This document shows positions 29,949 to 38,923 of a stretch of 64,000 nucleotides of DNA, piece after piece (the first letter of the stretch is position 1; every line of letters begins with the position of its first letter). This DNA comes from Burkholderia ubonensis (GTDB lineage: Bacteria > Pseudomonadota > Gammaproteobacteria > Burkholderiales > Burkholderiaceae), in the NCBI RefSeq assembly GCF_902833085.1, contig NZ_CADFEB010000001.1, positions 62,001 through 126,000 on the forward strand, in the 5' to 3' direction. Made by a program: the position numbers and the translations under genes. Under the pieces are notes generated by a model. That model was not told the DNA's origin, did no database searches, and saw only the letters and a list, made by a program, of their open reading frames with translations.

Positions 29949-32738
29949 TCACGACGGCCCGAGCCGCGACCGCATCTGCGCGGTCACGCGCTGGCGGACG
30001 TCGCGATAGCCGTCCCACGGGTCGCGTGCAAGCCGCTCGAGCCGAGCGTGCAGCGTATCGATCGTCCATTGCGCGGCGCCCGTCGTCGCGGGCACCTCGT
30101 CCCAGCCGATCGGCACGGACACGGCCATCCCGGGCCGCGCGCGCGCCGAATACGCGGCGATCGTGCTGGCGCCGCGACCGTTGCGCAGGTAGTCGATGAA
30201 AATCCGCCGCCGCCGGTTCCGCGGCCCCATTTTCGCGGAGAAGCGATCGGGCAGCGCGGCCGCGACATGCTCGGCGACGGCCTTCGCGAAGTCCTTCACG
30301 TCGTCCCAGCCCGCGTGGCGCACGATCGGCACGACCACGTGCAGCCCCTTGCCGCCGCTCGTCTTGCAGAACGATGCGAGGCCGAGTTCGTCGAGCAGCC
30401 CGTGAAGCAGCTGCGCGGCCTCGATCATCGCGCTCCACGGCAGCGCGGGATCGGGGTCGAGATCGAACACGATCCGGTCGGGCCGCTCGACGTTCGACGC
30501 GTGCGCGTTCCACGTATGCAGCTCGATCGCGCCCATCTGCGCGACGCCGATCAGCGCATCGACGCTGTCGATCGTCATCAGCGGTTCGTGGCCGGGATCG
30601 AGGCCCGCATGCAGCGTGACGAACGGGATCTCGTGCTTGTCCGCGTGCCGCTGGAAGAACTGCTCGCCGCCGACTTCGCCGGGCACGCGCACGAGCGACA
30701 CGGGACGGCCTTTCAGGTCCGGCAGCAGCCACGGCGAGACCCATTCCCAGTAGCGGGCCAGGTCGATCTTGCGCGTGCCGCCGTGCGGATCGATCACGCG
30801 ATCCGGATGCGTGATCCGCACCCGTTCGATCGTGACCGGCTTCGTTGCGCGATCGGCGCTGTCCTTGCCCGCGGCCTTGGTCTTGTGTCCGTTGCCGGCG
30901 TGCGCGCGACGGGCCGCCCGGCCGTGTGCCCCGGCGCCGGATTTTCCGGTTGCGTGCCTGCCCGCGGGGTCGCCGCCGCGATCGTCATCGCTCATCGTTT
31001 CCTCCTTGGTCGATTGCGGCGTCTCCCTGACCACCTGCCGCGCCGGCTTGTCGTCGCGCAATGCGACGAAGGCCGCCTGCCGGACGATGCCGTCGACGGT
31101 CCACTCCGCGAATTCGCATTCGGCGACGAGCGTCGGCTCGACCCAGTGCACACGGCTGCGCGCCCGCTCGCGCGGCGGCGTCGCGAACGGCATCGTCGCG
31201 CGTTCGCGCTCACGCAGCAGCGCCGACAGCCGGTCGAGCGTGCGGGTATCGAAGCCCGTGCCGACGCGGCCGACGTAGCAGAGCGCCACGCCGCCCTTGC
31301 CGCCGTCCTTTGCGGCCGAGCCCCGCCGCGCGCCCGGCGCCCGCTCGTGCACGCCGAGCAGCAGCGCGCCGAAGCCGTGCCGGCTGCCGGAAGGCTCGGT
31401 ATAGCCGGCGATCACGAACTCCTGCCGTTGGCGGCACTTCAGCTTGATCCAGGCGCGCGAGCGGCCCGCGCGATACGGCGCGTCCGCGCGCTTGCCGACC
31501 AGCCCTTCGAGCCCGACCTCGCACGCGCGCGCCAGCAGCGCCTGCGCGTCGCCGCCGAGATCGGGCGAATAGCGCAGCAGCGCCGGTTCGCTGTCGGCCA
31601 GCAACGGTTCGAGCAACCCGCGGCGCACGGCGAGCGGTACGTCGCGCAGGTCGTAGCCGTCGAGAAACGGCAGGTCGAACACACAGTACGTCACCGCGTC
31701 GGCGCGTCCCGCGCCGAGCGCGTTCTGCAATTGCTGGAAATCCGCCACGCCGTTGCGCTTCAGCACCACCGCCTCGCCGTCGAGCCACGCGGCGCCGACG
31801 TCGAGACGGGCGAGCGCATCGCGCTGCGGGCCGAGCTTCGCCGTCCAGTCGCGGCCTTCGCGAGTCGTCAGCTTCACGCGGCGACTGGCCCCCGTGCCGT
31901 CGATCCGGGCGAGGATCCGGTAGCCGTCGAACTTCATCTCGTAGCGCCAGTCGCCGTGCGACGGAGGGCCATCGACCAGCGTCGCGAGCTGCGGGGCCAG
32001 GCGATCCGGGAGCGCCGCGCGTTTCGCGCCGTCGATGTCCGCCGGCTGCCGGCGCCGGCGGCGCGCCGGTCCCGCGTCGGATGTGCCGGACGTGTCGCGG
32101 CGCCGCTTGCCCGAGCGGGTGTGCGCGGGCGCGACGGGGTTCGGCTCGCGCCCGTCGCCGTCGTGGAGCACGCTCCCCGGCCGCGCGGCGACGACGTCGA
32201 ATTCGGCCGTGCCGCGCGCGTCGTCGTCGCGTTCCTTGACGAGCAGCCACTGCTCCTGCCGCGCATTGCGCCGGCCGCTGCGCACGAGCGCCCAGCCGCC
32301 GTGCAGCTTCTCGCCGTCGATCCGGAACGTCAGCTTGCCCGCGCGATAGCCCTTGCGCGCCTGCGCAACGCCGCCGTCCGGCGTCCAGACGCCGGCGTCC
32401 CACACGATCACGGCGCCCGCGCCGTATTGACCGGCCGGGATCTCGCCCTCGAATGCCGCATAGTCGACCGGATGATCCTCGACATGCACGGCGAGCCGCT
32501 TGACCGACGGATCGAGACTCGGCCCCTTCGGCACCGCCCACGATTTCAGCGTGCCGTCGAGCTCCAGCCGGAAGTCGTAATGCAGCCGGCGCGCGTGATG
32601 CTCCTGAATCACGTAGCGCAGCGGCGCGGCGTCCGCCTTCTTGCGCGGCGTCCTGCGGCGGCCGGCGCCGTCGCCAGCCGGCTCCGGCGTCGCGTCGAAG
32701 CGGCGCTTGTTCCGATACGGATCGAGCTTGCCTGCCAT
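29949..32738 (-). CDS. ligD: ATP-dependent DNA ligase D (PE-LIG-POL)
   Basis: A 929-residue multi-enzyme of bacterial non-homologous end joining. Order: 3'-phosphoesterase (about 40-190; HHARRLHYDFRLEL, HVEDHPVDYAAFEG), ATP-dependent ligase (about 250-560; adenylated lysine K269 in EMKFDGYR), then the primase-like polymerase (about 641-929; metal-binding FDLDPDP). This is the same order as in Pseudomonas LigD. Arg/Lys-rich linkers join the domains. The start ATG at 32738 has GGAGG upstream; the open frame continues before it into the Ku gene. Ku is the immediate upstream neighbour (22 bp), its functional partner. Confidence 0.96.
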   Translation of the reverse strand: MAGKLDPYRNKRRFDATPEPAGDGAGRRRTPRKKADAAPLRYVIQEHHARRLHYDFRLELDGTLKSWAVPKGPSLDPSVKRLAVHVEDHPVDYAAFEGEIPAGQYGAGAVIVWDAGVWTPDGGVAQARKGYRAGKLTFRIDGEKLHGGWALVRSGRRNARQEQWLLVKERDDDARGTAEFDVVAARPGSVLHDGDGREPNPVAPAHTRSGKRRRDTSGTSDAGPARRRRRQPADIDGAKRAALPDRLAPQLATLVDGPPSHGDWRYEMKFDGYRILARIDGTGASRRVKLTTREGRDWTAKLGPQRDALARLDVGAAWLDGEAVVLKRNGVADFQQLQNALGAGRADAVTYCVFDLPFLDGYDLRDVPLAVRRGLLEPLLADSEPALLRYSPDLGGDAQALLARACEVGLEGLVGKRADAPYRAGRSRAWIKLKCRQRQEFVIAGYTEPSGSRHGFGALLLGVHERAPGARRGSAAKDGGKGGVALCYVGRVGTGFDTRTLDRLSALLRERERATMPFATPPRERARSRVHWVEPTLVAECEFAEWTVDGIVRQAAFVALRDDKPARQVVRETPQSTKEETMSDDDRGGDPAGRHATGKSGAGAHGRAARRAHAGNGHKTKAAGKDSADRATKPVTIERVRITHPDRVIDPHGGTRKIDLARYWEWVSPWLLPDLKGRPVSLVRVPGEVGGEQFFQRHADKHEIPFVTLHAGLDPGHEPLMTIDSVDALIGVAQMGAIELHTWNAHASNVERPDRIVFDLDPDPALPWSAMIEAAQLLHGLLDELGLASFCKTSGGKGLHVVVPIVRHAGWDDVKDFAKAVAEHVAAALPDRFSAKMGPRNRRRRIFIDYLRNGRGASTIAAYSARARPGMAVSVPIGWDEVPATTGAAQWTIDTLHARLERLARDPWDGYRDVRQRVTAQMRSRLGPS

Positions 32739-32760
32739 CGCGTGATCCTCCGTCGCCGCG

Positions 32761-33747
32761 TCACGCCGCGCGCTTGCGGTGCGACGACGCGGTTTTCTTC
32801 GCCGCGCTCCGGGCCGTGCGCGCGCCGCCGGCCGCGGTCTTCGCACCCGCGCGCTTCGCGGCCGCCTTCTTTGCAGGCGTACGCGCTCGCGCGCGCGGCG
32901 CACCGCCGTCGCGGGCGGTCGCGGCCTCGGCGCCGTTTTCGCTGCCCTGGTCGGCGCCGCGCCGCAGGCTGCGCTTGAGCAGCTCGGTCAGGTCGACGAC
33001 GTTCGCGGCCGCGCGCGCAGTGTCGGCCGGCTGCTCACCGATCTCCTCGATCTTGCCCGAGCGCACCTTGCGCTCGACCAGCTCGAGGATGTCGTCCCGG
33101 AACGTGTCGCGGTACTGCTCCGGCGTCCAGTCGCCGGACATGTCGTCGATCAGCTTCTTCGCCATGCCGAACTCGCGCGCCGTCACGCCCGCACGCCGGG
33201 CGTCGCCGGCAGGCGCCGACAATTCGTCGAGCGGGCGCAGCTCCTCCTGCCAGCGCAGCGTATCGAGCGCGAGAAGCGGCCCCACCGGAATCAGCGCGCC
33301 GAGATGCTGCCGGTCGTGCAACACGACGTGGGCGATGCCGATCCTGCCGCTCTCCTTCAGCGCGTCGCGCAACAGCGCATAGACCTTCTCGCCGTTGCGG
33401 TCCGGCACGAGGTAGTACGGCGTGTCGAGATACAGGAACGACACGGCGCCCTCGTCGACGAACGTGAGGATGTCCACGGTCTGCGTGGATTCCGGATTCG
33501 CCGCGCGAATCTCGTCGTCGGACAGGATCACGTAGCGCTCCTTCTCGTATTCGTAGCCGCGCACGATGTCTTCGCGCGTGACTTCCTTGCCGGTGCGCTT
33601 GTTGATCTGCCGGTAGCCGACCGGGTCCATCGACCGCTTGTCGAGCAGCCGGAACGACGGCTTGACCGTGCGCGTCGCCGGATACAGCTGCACCGGCACG
33701 TGCACGAGCCCGAAGCTGATCGCGCCTTTCCAGATCATGCGTGCCAT
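32761..33747 (-). CDS. ku: Ku DNA end-binding protein
   Basis: A 328-residue homodimeric bridge protein that encircles broken DNA ends and recruits LigD. The core is typical (MARMIWKGAISFGLVHVPVQLYPATR, DLLD-type region, PLDELSAP, GDWTPEQYRDTFRDDILELVERK). The last ~45 residues are an Ala/Lys/Arg-rich, H1-like tail that probably binds DNA. AAGGAGG precedes the ATG at 33747. The gene sits between two small DUF genes and ligD on the same strand, plausibly in one transcript starting at rpoN. Confidence 0.96.
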   Translation of the reverse strand: MARMIWKGAISFGLVHVPVQLYPATRTVKPSFRLLDKRSMDPVGYRQINKRTGKEVTREDIVRGYEYEKERYVILSDDEIRAANPESTQTVDILTFVDEGAVSFLYLDTPYYLVPDRNGEKVYALLRDALKESGRIGIAHVVLHDRQHLGALIPVGPLLALDTLRWQEELRPLDELSAPAGDARRAGVTAREFGMAKKLIDDMSGDWTPEQYRDTFRDDILELVERKVRSGKIEEIGEQPADTARAAANVVDLTELLKRSLRRGADQGSENGAEAATARDGGAPRARARTPAKKAAAKRAGAKTAAGGARTARSAAKKTASSHRKRAA

Positions 33748-33835
33748 GGGCTTTTCCTCCTTCTGCCGCTGCGGGGCCGTTGCAGGGCCGTCGCGTCTCG
33801 CGCCGGATCGCGCCGACGCGCCGACGTGCCGCTCG

Positions 33836-34264
33836 TCACGGGCCGCGGGCTGCGTCGTCGACCATCTGCGCCGTCACGGCGACGCTTACGCTGCAGTCGA
33901 TCGCCGCGTCCTCGACGCGCGGCTTGCGCTCGTCCACCGCGCGCCGCGCGACGTCGCAGAGGTGCGCCTTGACGCGCAACCGGCCCGACGTGTCGAGCGC
34001 CGCGTAGCGCGCGAGCACGCCCGGCTCCAGCACGAGGTCGACCGCGCAACGCCACTCGCGGCCGCTCTCGCCGACCGGCAGGCGGACCCACGAAACCTGG
34101 ATCGTGAGGCGGCCCGACGCGTCGTCCGCGTGCGCGACGACGGTCGACTCCGACGGAAAGCCGTTCGCGAGCGCGCGCTCGAGTTCGGCCAGGCGCCGCG
34201 CGAGATCGGGCGACGCGGCCATTTCGCCGGGCTCGCGCCCGGATGGTGCGCGGCGGATCGTCAT
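33836..34264 (-). CDS. DUF3022-like small protein, copy 2
   Basis: A 142-residue soluble protein paralogous to the one at 27645-27968 over its central and C-terminal parts ([47 protein letters not shown]). It has an added N-terminal helical segment ([17 protein letters not shown]). Its ATG overlaps the stop of the DUF1328 gene (ATGA), which supports the start at 34264. Function unknown. It lies directly upstream of ku. Confidence 0.8.
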   Translation of the reverse strand: MTIRRAPSGREPGEMAASPDLARRLAELERALANGFPSESTVVAHADDASGRLTIQVSWVRLPVGESGREWRCAVDLVLEPGVLARYAALDTSGRLRVKAHLCDVARRAVDERKPRVEDAAIDCSVSVAVTAQMVDDAARGP

Positions 34265-34422
34265 CGTCGGGCCGCGCCGAGGATGAGCGTGACGAGGAAG
34301 ATCACGATGAAGATATAGAACAGGATCTTCGCGATCTCGGCCGCGCCCGCCGCGATCCCGCCGAACCCGAGGACCGCGGCGATGATCGCGATGATGAAGA
34401 AGATGATGGCGTATCGAAGCAT
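34261..34422 (-). CDS. DUF1328 (YtjA-like) small membrane protein
   Basis: A 53-residue inner-membrane protein with two hydrophobic helices ([21 protein letters not shown] and [16 protein letters not shown]) and a basic end, the signature of DUF1328/YtjA. These are often stress-induced and have no known activity. The start at 34422 is a clear MLRYAIIFF family N-terminus. The stop overlaps the DUF3022-like start, so the two are translationally coupled. Confidence 0.9.
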   Translation of the reverse strand: MLRYAIIFFIIAIIAAVLGFGGIAAGAAEIAKILFYIFIVIFLVTLILGAARR

Positions 34423-34465
34423 GGGTTCCTCTCGTGGTTGAAGGCCGTCGGAACGGCTGCGCCGG

Positions 34466-34654
34466 TCAGGCGTCGTGCCGGTGTTTCGGCTTGCCGCGCG
34501 TCGGTGTCGACGCGAAGTCCTCGAGCTGCTGCTCGCTCATCGATTCGTACATCGACTTCGCCGCCGGCTTGAGGTTCTTCACTTTCGTGCGGCCGCGTTT
34601 CGCCGACAGCGCGGCGCCCGCTGCGCGTTGTTGAGACTGGGATTTCGCTGGCAT
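34466..34654 (-). CDS. DUF3008 small basic protein
   Basis: A 62-residue basic protein ([20 protein letters not shown]...) with the DUF3008 core: [22 protein letters not shown] followed by [17 protein letters not shown]. Function unknown; these proteins are small and Lys/Arg-rich, often seen with stress genes. AAAGGAG lies before the ATG. It starts 40 bp after the rpoN stop on the same strand. Confidence 0.88.
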   Translation of the reverse strand: MPAKSQSQQRAAGAALSAKRGRTKVKNLKPAAKSMYESMSEQQLEDFASTPTRGKPKHRHDA

Positions 34655-34694
34655 GGCGAAGCTCCTTTTCGATTGCGAGAACGTCAGGCGCGAA

Positions 34695-36152
34695 TCAGAC
34701 CGAATCGCGCCGCCGCAGCCCGGCGGGCGGAATCTTCATCGCCTGCCGGTACTTGGTCACGGTGCGGCGCGCGAGCAGGATCCCGCGGCCCGCGAGGCGC
34801 TGCGCGAGCGCGACGTCCGACAGCGGCTCGGCGTGCCCCTCCGCGGCGATCATGTCGCGGATCAGCACCTTCGCCGCGGCGGCCGAGCACGCGCCGTTGC
34901 CGGCCGCCTCGAGCCGCCGCGGGAAGAAGTGCTTGAACTCGAACGTGCCGTACGGGGTCGCCATGTACTTGTTGCCGGTCGCGCGCGACACCGTCGATTC
35001 GTGCAGGTCGAGCTCGTCCGCGATGTCGCGCAGCACGAGCGGCTTCAGCGCGATTTCGCCGTAGCGGAAGAAATCCCGCTGGCGCGCGACGATGCAGGCG
35101 CCGACGCGCTGGATCGTGTCGAAGCGCTTCTGCGCGTTGCGGATCAGCCAGCGCGCCTCCTGCAGCTGCTGGCCGAGCGGCGAATCGCGCTCGCCGCTCG
35201 CGCGTGCGAACAGTTCCGCATACCGCTGGTGCAGCCGCGCGCGCGGCAGCACGGCCGGGTTGATCGTCACGATCCATTCGCCGCGCACCTCGCGCACGAT
35301 CACGTCCGGCACGACGTAGTCGCCGCGCGTGCTGCCGTAGTGATCGCCGGGACGCGGATCGAGCCCGCGCACGAGCGCGCACGCGGCGTGCAGCGTCGGC
35401 GCGTCGCAGCCGAGCCGCCGCTGCAGCTCGGCCGTCTCGCGATGGGCAAGACGTTCGAGATGGTCGCGGGCAATGGCCTTCGCGTGCGCAAGCGCCGGCG
35501 TGCCGGCCGGCAGCGCATCGAGCTGCAGCAGCAGGCATTCGGCCAGCGTGCGCGCGGCGATGCCGGGCCGGTCGAGCGCCTGCACGAGCCGCAGCGCGAC
35601 GGCGAGATCCTGTTCGTTCAGCAGCAGCGCCGCGTCGGCCGCGAGCACGAGATCCGGCAGCGCCTGGCGCAGGTAGCCGTCGTCGTCGAGCGCGTCGATG
35701 ATCAGGCGCGCCGCCGCGCGATCGCGCCGGTTCAGCGGATAGAGCCGCAGCGCGTCGTGCAGGTACGCATGCAGCGACGGTTCCGCCGCGCTCCATTCGC
35801 CGGCCGCCGCATCGGACACGTCGTCGTCCGCGCGGCCTGGCCCGCGCGCCGCGGGCTCGGCCGTATAGGCGATCTCGCTGGACGGCGGCTGCGCACCGTC
35901 GAGCGCGGCGGTTTCGGGCGCGGATGTTTCGGATGCTTCGGATGTTTCGGATGCTTCGGCTGCGGACGACGGGTTTGCCGCGCCGTCCTCGTCGTCGATC
36001 CGGACGTCCTCGAGAAACGGATTGCGGTCGAGCGCCTGCCGCAACTCCTGCTGGAACTCGAGCGAAGACATCTGCAACAGGCGCAGCGACTGCTGGAGCC
36101 TCGGCGTGAGTGCGAGATGCTGCCGCATCTGGAGCGCAAGCGTGACGGACAT
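34695..36152 (-). CDS. rpoN: RNA polymerase sigma-54 factor
   Basis: A 485-residue sigma-54. Region I is Gln/Leu-rich (LALQMRQHLALTPRLQQSLRLLQ), an acidic linker follows (about 50-120), then the core-binding region and HTH. The RpoN box ARRTVTKYRQ, which reads the -24 element, is at about residues 461-470. AGGAGGG just before the ATG at 36152 fixes the start; an ATG 21 bases upstream would place this ribosome site inside the gene. Burkholderia genomes commonly carry two rpoN genes. This one lacks the usual lptB/hpf/ptsN neighbours and so is probably the second copy. The linker holds a tandem repeat. Confidence 0.93.
   Translation of the reverse strand: MSVTLALQMRQHLALTPRLQQSLRLLQMSSLEFQQELRQALDRNPFLEDVRIDDEDGAANPSSAAEASETSEASETSAPETAALDGAQPPSSEIAYTAEPAARGPGRADDDVSDAAAGEWSAAEPSLHAYLHDALRLYPLNRRDRAAARLIIDALDDDGYLRQALPDLVLAADAALLLNEQDLAVALRLVQALDRPGIAARTLAECLLLQLDALPAGTPALAHAKAIARDHLERLAHRETAELQRRLGCDAPTLHAACALVRGLDPRPGDHYGSTRGDYVVPDVIVREVRGEWIVTINPAVLPRARLHQRYAELFARASGERDSPLGQQLQEARWLIRNAQKRFDTIQRVGACIVARQRDFFRYGEIALKPLVLRDIADELDLHESTVSRATGNKYMATPYGTFEFKHFFPRRLEAAGNGACSAAAAKVLIRDMIAAEGHAEPLSDVALAQRLAGRGILLARRTVTKYRQAMKIPPAGLRRRDSV
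35923..35958 (-). repeat. 9-bp tandem repeat in the rpoN acidic linker
   Basis: Four alternating 9-bp units on the plus strand (GATGTTTCG, GATGCTTCG, then both again). They encode EASETSEASETS around residues 65-77 of sigma-54, in frame, so copy-number change alters only linker length. Confidence 0.9.
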
Positions 36153-36507
36153 CGACACCCTCCTGTTATTCATCGCATTGGTGTGCGAATGGCACGCAAC
36201 ATCCGCGCCAATGCCGTCGGCGCGCGCGCCTGCTGATGCCCGCGCGGGTTCGTACCCTCACGTCACGGCCGGTTTCCGCACTTTTTTACAAGCGATCGGC
36301 AAGTTTGCTCGTCGCATACGGCCTATGCGAGCCGGAACCCTTATCCATCCGGGTTCACGCGCGGGCACGGACGATGCGCCGGTTGGCGCGCCGTCTGGCG
36401 CGTGCCGCGCCATTGCGGCATTCGTTCCAACCAACAACCTGTGTAGCGATTTGCGCGCCCATGCGTTGATTGCGCAAGGCAAGCGGGTTCCCATCCGAGA
36501 GGACGAC
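36153..36507. promoter_or_regulatory. Divergent region between rpoN and the DUF4397 lipoprotein
   Basis: About 355 bp without a gene. It carries CTTTTTTACAAGCG (36281-36294), identical over 11 bases to the element at 24107-24117. The opposite arm here is degenerate (GGCAA at 36298 instead of TGTAA). It must hold promoters for both the rpoN-ligD run and the lipoprotein gene, but no clear -35/-10 pair stands out. Confidence 0.45.
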
Positions 36508-37272
36508 ATGACATCCATCCGAATGGTTGTGGCGGCGTGCGCGGTGATCTCCGCGTTCGCGGCATGCGGCGGCGGCGGCAACGACGTCGGCACCGAGCTC
36601 GGCATCTCCCATCCGCAGGGCCGCTTCATCAATGCGGTGCCGAGCGGCCCGAACCTCGACTACTACCTGAACGCGAAGATCGACGCGTCGGGCGTCGCGT
36701 ACAAGGGCGTGACGCGCTATCACGACATCGATTCCGGCACGGAGAACGCCAGCTACGACGTGTCGGGCACGACGGCGACCATCGCGGCGCAGACCTTCAG
36801 CGCCGCGAACGGGCACCACTACACGACGATCGCGCTGCCGAGCAAGTCGACCCTGATCTCGGTGATCGACGATCCGTTCGCCAAGGGCCTGCTGTCGGAC
36901 AAGGCCCGCGTGCGCAGCTTCAACGCGTCGCCGAATGCGCAGAACGTCGACGTCTACGTCGTGGCGCCGGGCACCGACATCACGATGCAGAGCCCGACGC
37001 TGAGCGGCGCCGCGTACCAGAACGCTTCTCCGTCGTCCGGCGAGGACTCGGTCTACCTGAGCGGCGGCACCTATCAGGTGATCGTCACGACGGCCGGCAG
37101 CAAGGCGCCGATCCTGAAGACCGCGCCCGTCACCCTCAACAACAATGCGGACTGGCTGCTGCTGACGATTCCGTCGGGCGGCATCGCCGACGTCACGCCG
37201 AACGACATTCACGTGCTGGTCGCGCAAGGCAATGACGCGGATACGTCGGCCATCGAGCTCGGGCCGCAGTGA
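36508..37272 (+). CDS. DUF4397 domain lipoprotein
   Basis: A 254-residue secreted lipoprotein: signal peptide with lipobox SAFAAC (Cys at about residue 20), a Gly-rich spacer, then a DUF4397 beta-sandwich domain (GRFINAVPSGPNLDYYLNAKI; ARVRSFNASPNAQNVDVYVVAPG; GTYQVIVTTAGSK). DUF4397 proteins are envelope-exposed and of unknown function. GAGAGGA precedes the ATG at 36508; the frame is open upstream into rpoN without a ribosome site. A long hairpin follows the stop. Confidence 0.88.
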   Translation: MTSIRMVVAACAVISAFAACGGGGNDVGTELGISHPQGRFINAVPSGPNLDYYLNAKIDASGVAYKGVTRYHDIDSGTENASYDVSGTTATIAAQTFSAANGHHYTTIALPSKSTLISVIDDPFAKGLLSDKARVRSFNASPNAQNVDVYVVAPGTDITMQSPTLSGAAYQNASPSSGEDSVYLSGGTYQVIVTTAGSKAPILKTAPVTLNNNADWLLLTIPSGGIADVTPNDIHVLVAQGNDADTSAIELGPQ

Positions 37273-37302
37273 TGCGGCGGTGGTAGCGGTGGTAACGGCG
37301 GC

Positions 37303-37328
37303 GGCGGGTGCGCGACGGCGCGCCCGCC
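37303..37328. terminator. Bidirectional terminator hairpin
   Basis: An 11-bp stem (37303-37313 with 37318-37328, one G-T pair) and a four-base GACG loop, lying between the convergent DUF4397 and small lipoprotein genes. The plus-strand side lacks a T tract, so intrinsic strength is uncertain. Confidence 0.6.
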
Positions 37329-37336
37329 GGCAATCG

Positions 37337-37600
37337 TCAATAAACCGTGGGCGGCTGCGAGCCCGGGTTGCGGTGTTCGTCCGTCGACGGCGCCGGAGCC
37401 GTTCCGCTGGTTGGGGGACGCGTGTCGTAACGGCTGTTTGCGTCCTGCATCGAATGAGACTGCATCGCGCCGGTTTGCTCGCTTTGCTGCGAGGCAACGT
37501 CAGGACGCGATCCATAGGGGCTCGTATGCGAGCATGCTGCGACACCAAACGCGGCGGCGATCGCCCATGCGGCGGCGCCGTGTGTCAGATTCGGTTTCAT
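37337..37600 (-). CDS. Small lipoprotein of unknown function
   Basis: An 87-residue protein with a signal peptide and lipobox (AAFGVAAC, Cys at about residue 23). The rest is polar, low-complexity and probably disordered (DVASQQSEQTGAMQSHSM..., TSGTAPAPSTDEHRNPGSQ). GGAGGA precedes the ATG at 37600. No domain recognised. It likely sits on the inner leaflet of the outer membrane. Confidence 0.75.
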   Translation of the reverse strand: MKPNLTHGAAAWAIAAAFGVAACSHTSPYGSRPDVASQQSEQTGAMQSHSMQDANSRYDTRPPTSGTAPAPSTDEHRNPGSQPPTVY

Positions 37601-37890
37601 CGGAGTCCTCCAGAAAATGTAGCCGCCCATGAGCCTGGCCAGGATGTTCCCCGATATGGAACGCCACGCTCGTCGAAGTACCGGCCGCCACGGTGTCCCG
37701 TCCAGCCGCAAGCGGCGTACCGCCTGCGCCGCGCGTCACGGAGGCGCACGTCTGCAGCTTCGGGCCGCCGGCCGTTGAAATACCTACTGCGACCGCTGCA
37801 AAACTTTCAACCGGCGCATGGCGCTCACGCCGTCCCCCGGGAACGCCCGTTGCACTTGCGAACGCATGCCCCCTTGAAGGAACGACCGAC

Positions 37891-38103
37891 ATGACGAAGC
37901 CCCACCACGCCGGCGGCGATGCGCCGGCCCACGGACGCCGCACCCAGCATTCGCCGCCGCCGCGGAAACATCGCGGCGACACGCACGCTCGCCATTCGGA
38001 GCGCCACATCGACGAAGCGCTCGACGACACGTTCCCTGCCAGCGATCCGCCGGCGATCGGCGGCGTCACGCGCATCGATCCGTCGAAGCCGGGCCGGAAG
38101 TAG
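37891..38103 (+). CDS. Small protein with TFPASDPP motif
   Basis: A 70-residue His/Arg/Pro-rich protein whose only ordered-looking part is HIDEALDDTFPASDPPA (about residues 40-56). That motif recurs at the ends of many short proteobacterial proteins of unknown function. The first 35 residues are basic and likely unfolded. GAAGGAACG lies before the ATG at 37891. It shares orientation with the PRC-barrel gene 190 bp on. Confidence 0.65.
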   Translation: MTKPHHAGGDAPAHGRRTQHSPPPRKHRGDTHARHSERHIDEALDDTFPASDPPAIGGVTRIDPSKPGRK

Positions 38104-38293
38104 TCGCCGACACGTTGCCCGAATGCGCTGCGCGCCAAGGTACGCCACATGCTCGTTGATTCGGCGCGCACCTGCGCGTATCGAAGCCCCAGGCGGACGT
38201 GACGACGCACCGCGCGTCACGCCCGCCTGGACACTCCCCCGCGCGACCCACCGCCCGACACGGGTGACGTTCGCGCCAGCCCGGAGGATCACG

Positions 38294-38785
38294 ATGAACA
38301 CACCCGACCAAGGCAGAACCCTCATCATCCGCAAGGGACGCGAAACAGCGCGCGGCCCCGGCCCGGACCTCATGACCGCGAGCACGCTCGAAGGCGACAA
38401 GGTCCTCACCACCGACGGCGACGACGTCGGCAAGCTCAAGGAGATCATGCTCGACGTCGGTTCCGGCCGCATCGCCTATGCGGTGCTGTCGAGCGGCGGC
38501 CTGCTCGGGATCGGCGACAAGCTGCTCGCGATTCCATGGAACGCGCTCACGCTCGACACCGAGCGCAAGTGCTTCCTGTTGTCGGCGTCGACCGAACAGG
38601 TTCGCAGTGCAGCGGGATTCGACAAGGACCACTGGCCGGCGCTGGCCGATCTGGAATGGGCCGGGCCGATTCACGACGACGCCGGCAGCGCCCCTTACGG
38701 GAGCGTCGAAGACGAGTTCGGCCCCGATATGCCGAACGACGGGATGCCGCCGAACTATCCCGGGCGCGACGAACGCCTGCGCTGA
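38294..38785 (+). CDS. PRC-barrel domain protein
   Basis: A 163-residue protein with one PRC-barrel domain at about 25-105 (ASTLEGDKVLTTDGDDVGKLKE, DVGSGRIAYAVLSSGG, LLAIPWNALTLD). The acidic, Pro/Gly-rich tail ends in DMPNDGMPPNYPGRDERLR. PRC barrels act as small protein-protein or RNA-handling modules; in this stress context the partner is unknown. GGAGG lies before the ATG at 38294. A hairpin follows the stop. Confidence 0.88.
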   Translation: MNTPDQGRTLIIRKGRETARGPGPDLMTASTLEGDKVLTTDGDDVGKLKEIMLDVGSGRIAYAVLSSGGLLGIGDKLLAIPWNALTLDTERKCFLLSASTEQVRSAAGFDKDHWPALADLEWAGPIHDDAGSAPYGSVEDEFGPDMPNDGMPPNYPGRDERLR

Positions 38786-38850
38786 CACGCAACGGCCGCA
38801 TCGTCGCGGGCGCCGCACGTGCCCCCTCGTCCCCTTATGACGTCGCAGGG

Positions 38851-38876
38851 CGGCCGGCGCCTCTGTTCGCCGGCCG
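38851..38876. terminator. Bidirectional terminator hairpin
   Basis: A perfect 9-bp stem CGGCCGGCG / CGCCGGCCG with an eight-base loop, between the convergent PRC-barrel and BON genes. No T tract on either side. Confidence 0.5.
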
Positions 38877-38923
38877 GTTCGAGCATGCCGTTCATCGAAT
38901 GGACGTGCTGCCGGGTTCAGCCG

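Noticed and set aside
36153-36173. Longer sigma-54 start (seven extra residues)
   Set aside because: The AGGAGGG ribosome site lies inside that extension and is ideally placed for the ATG at 36152.
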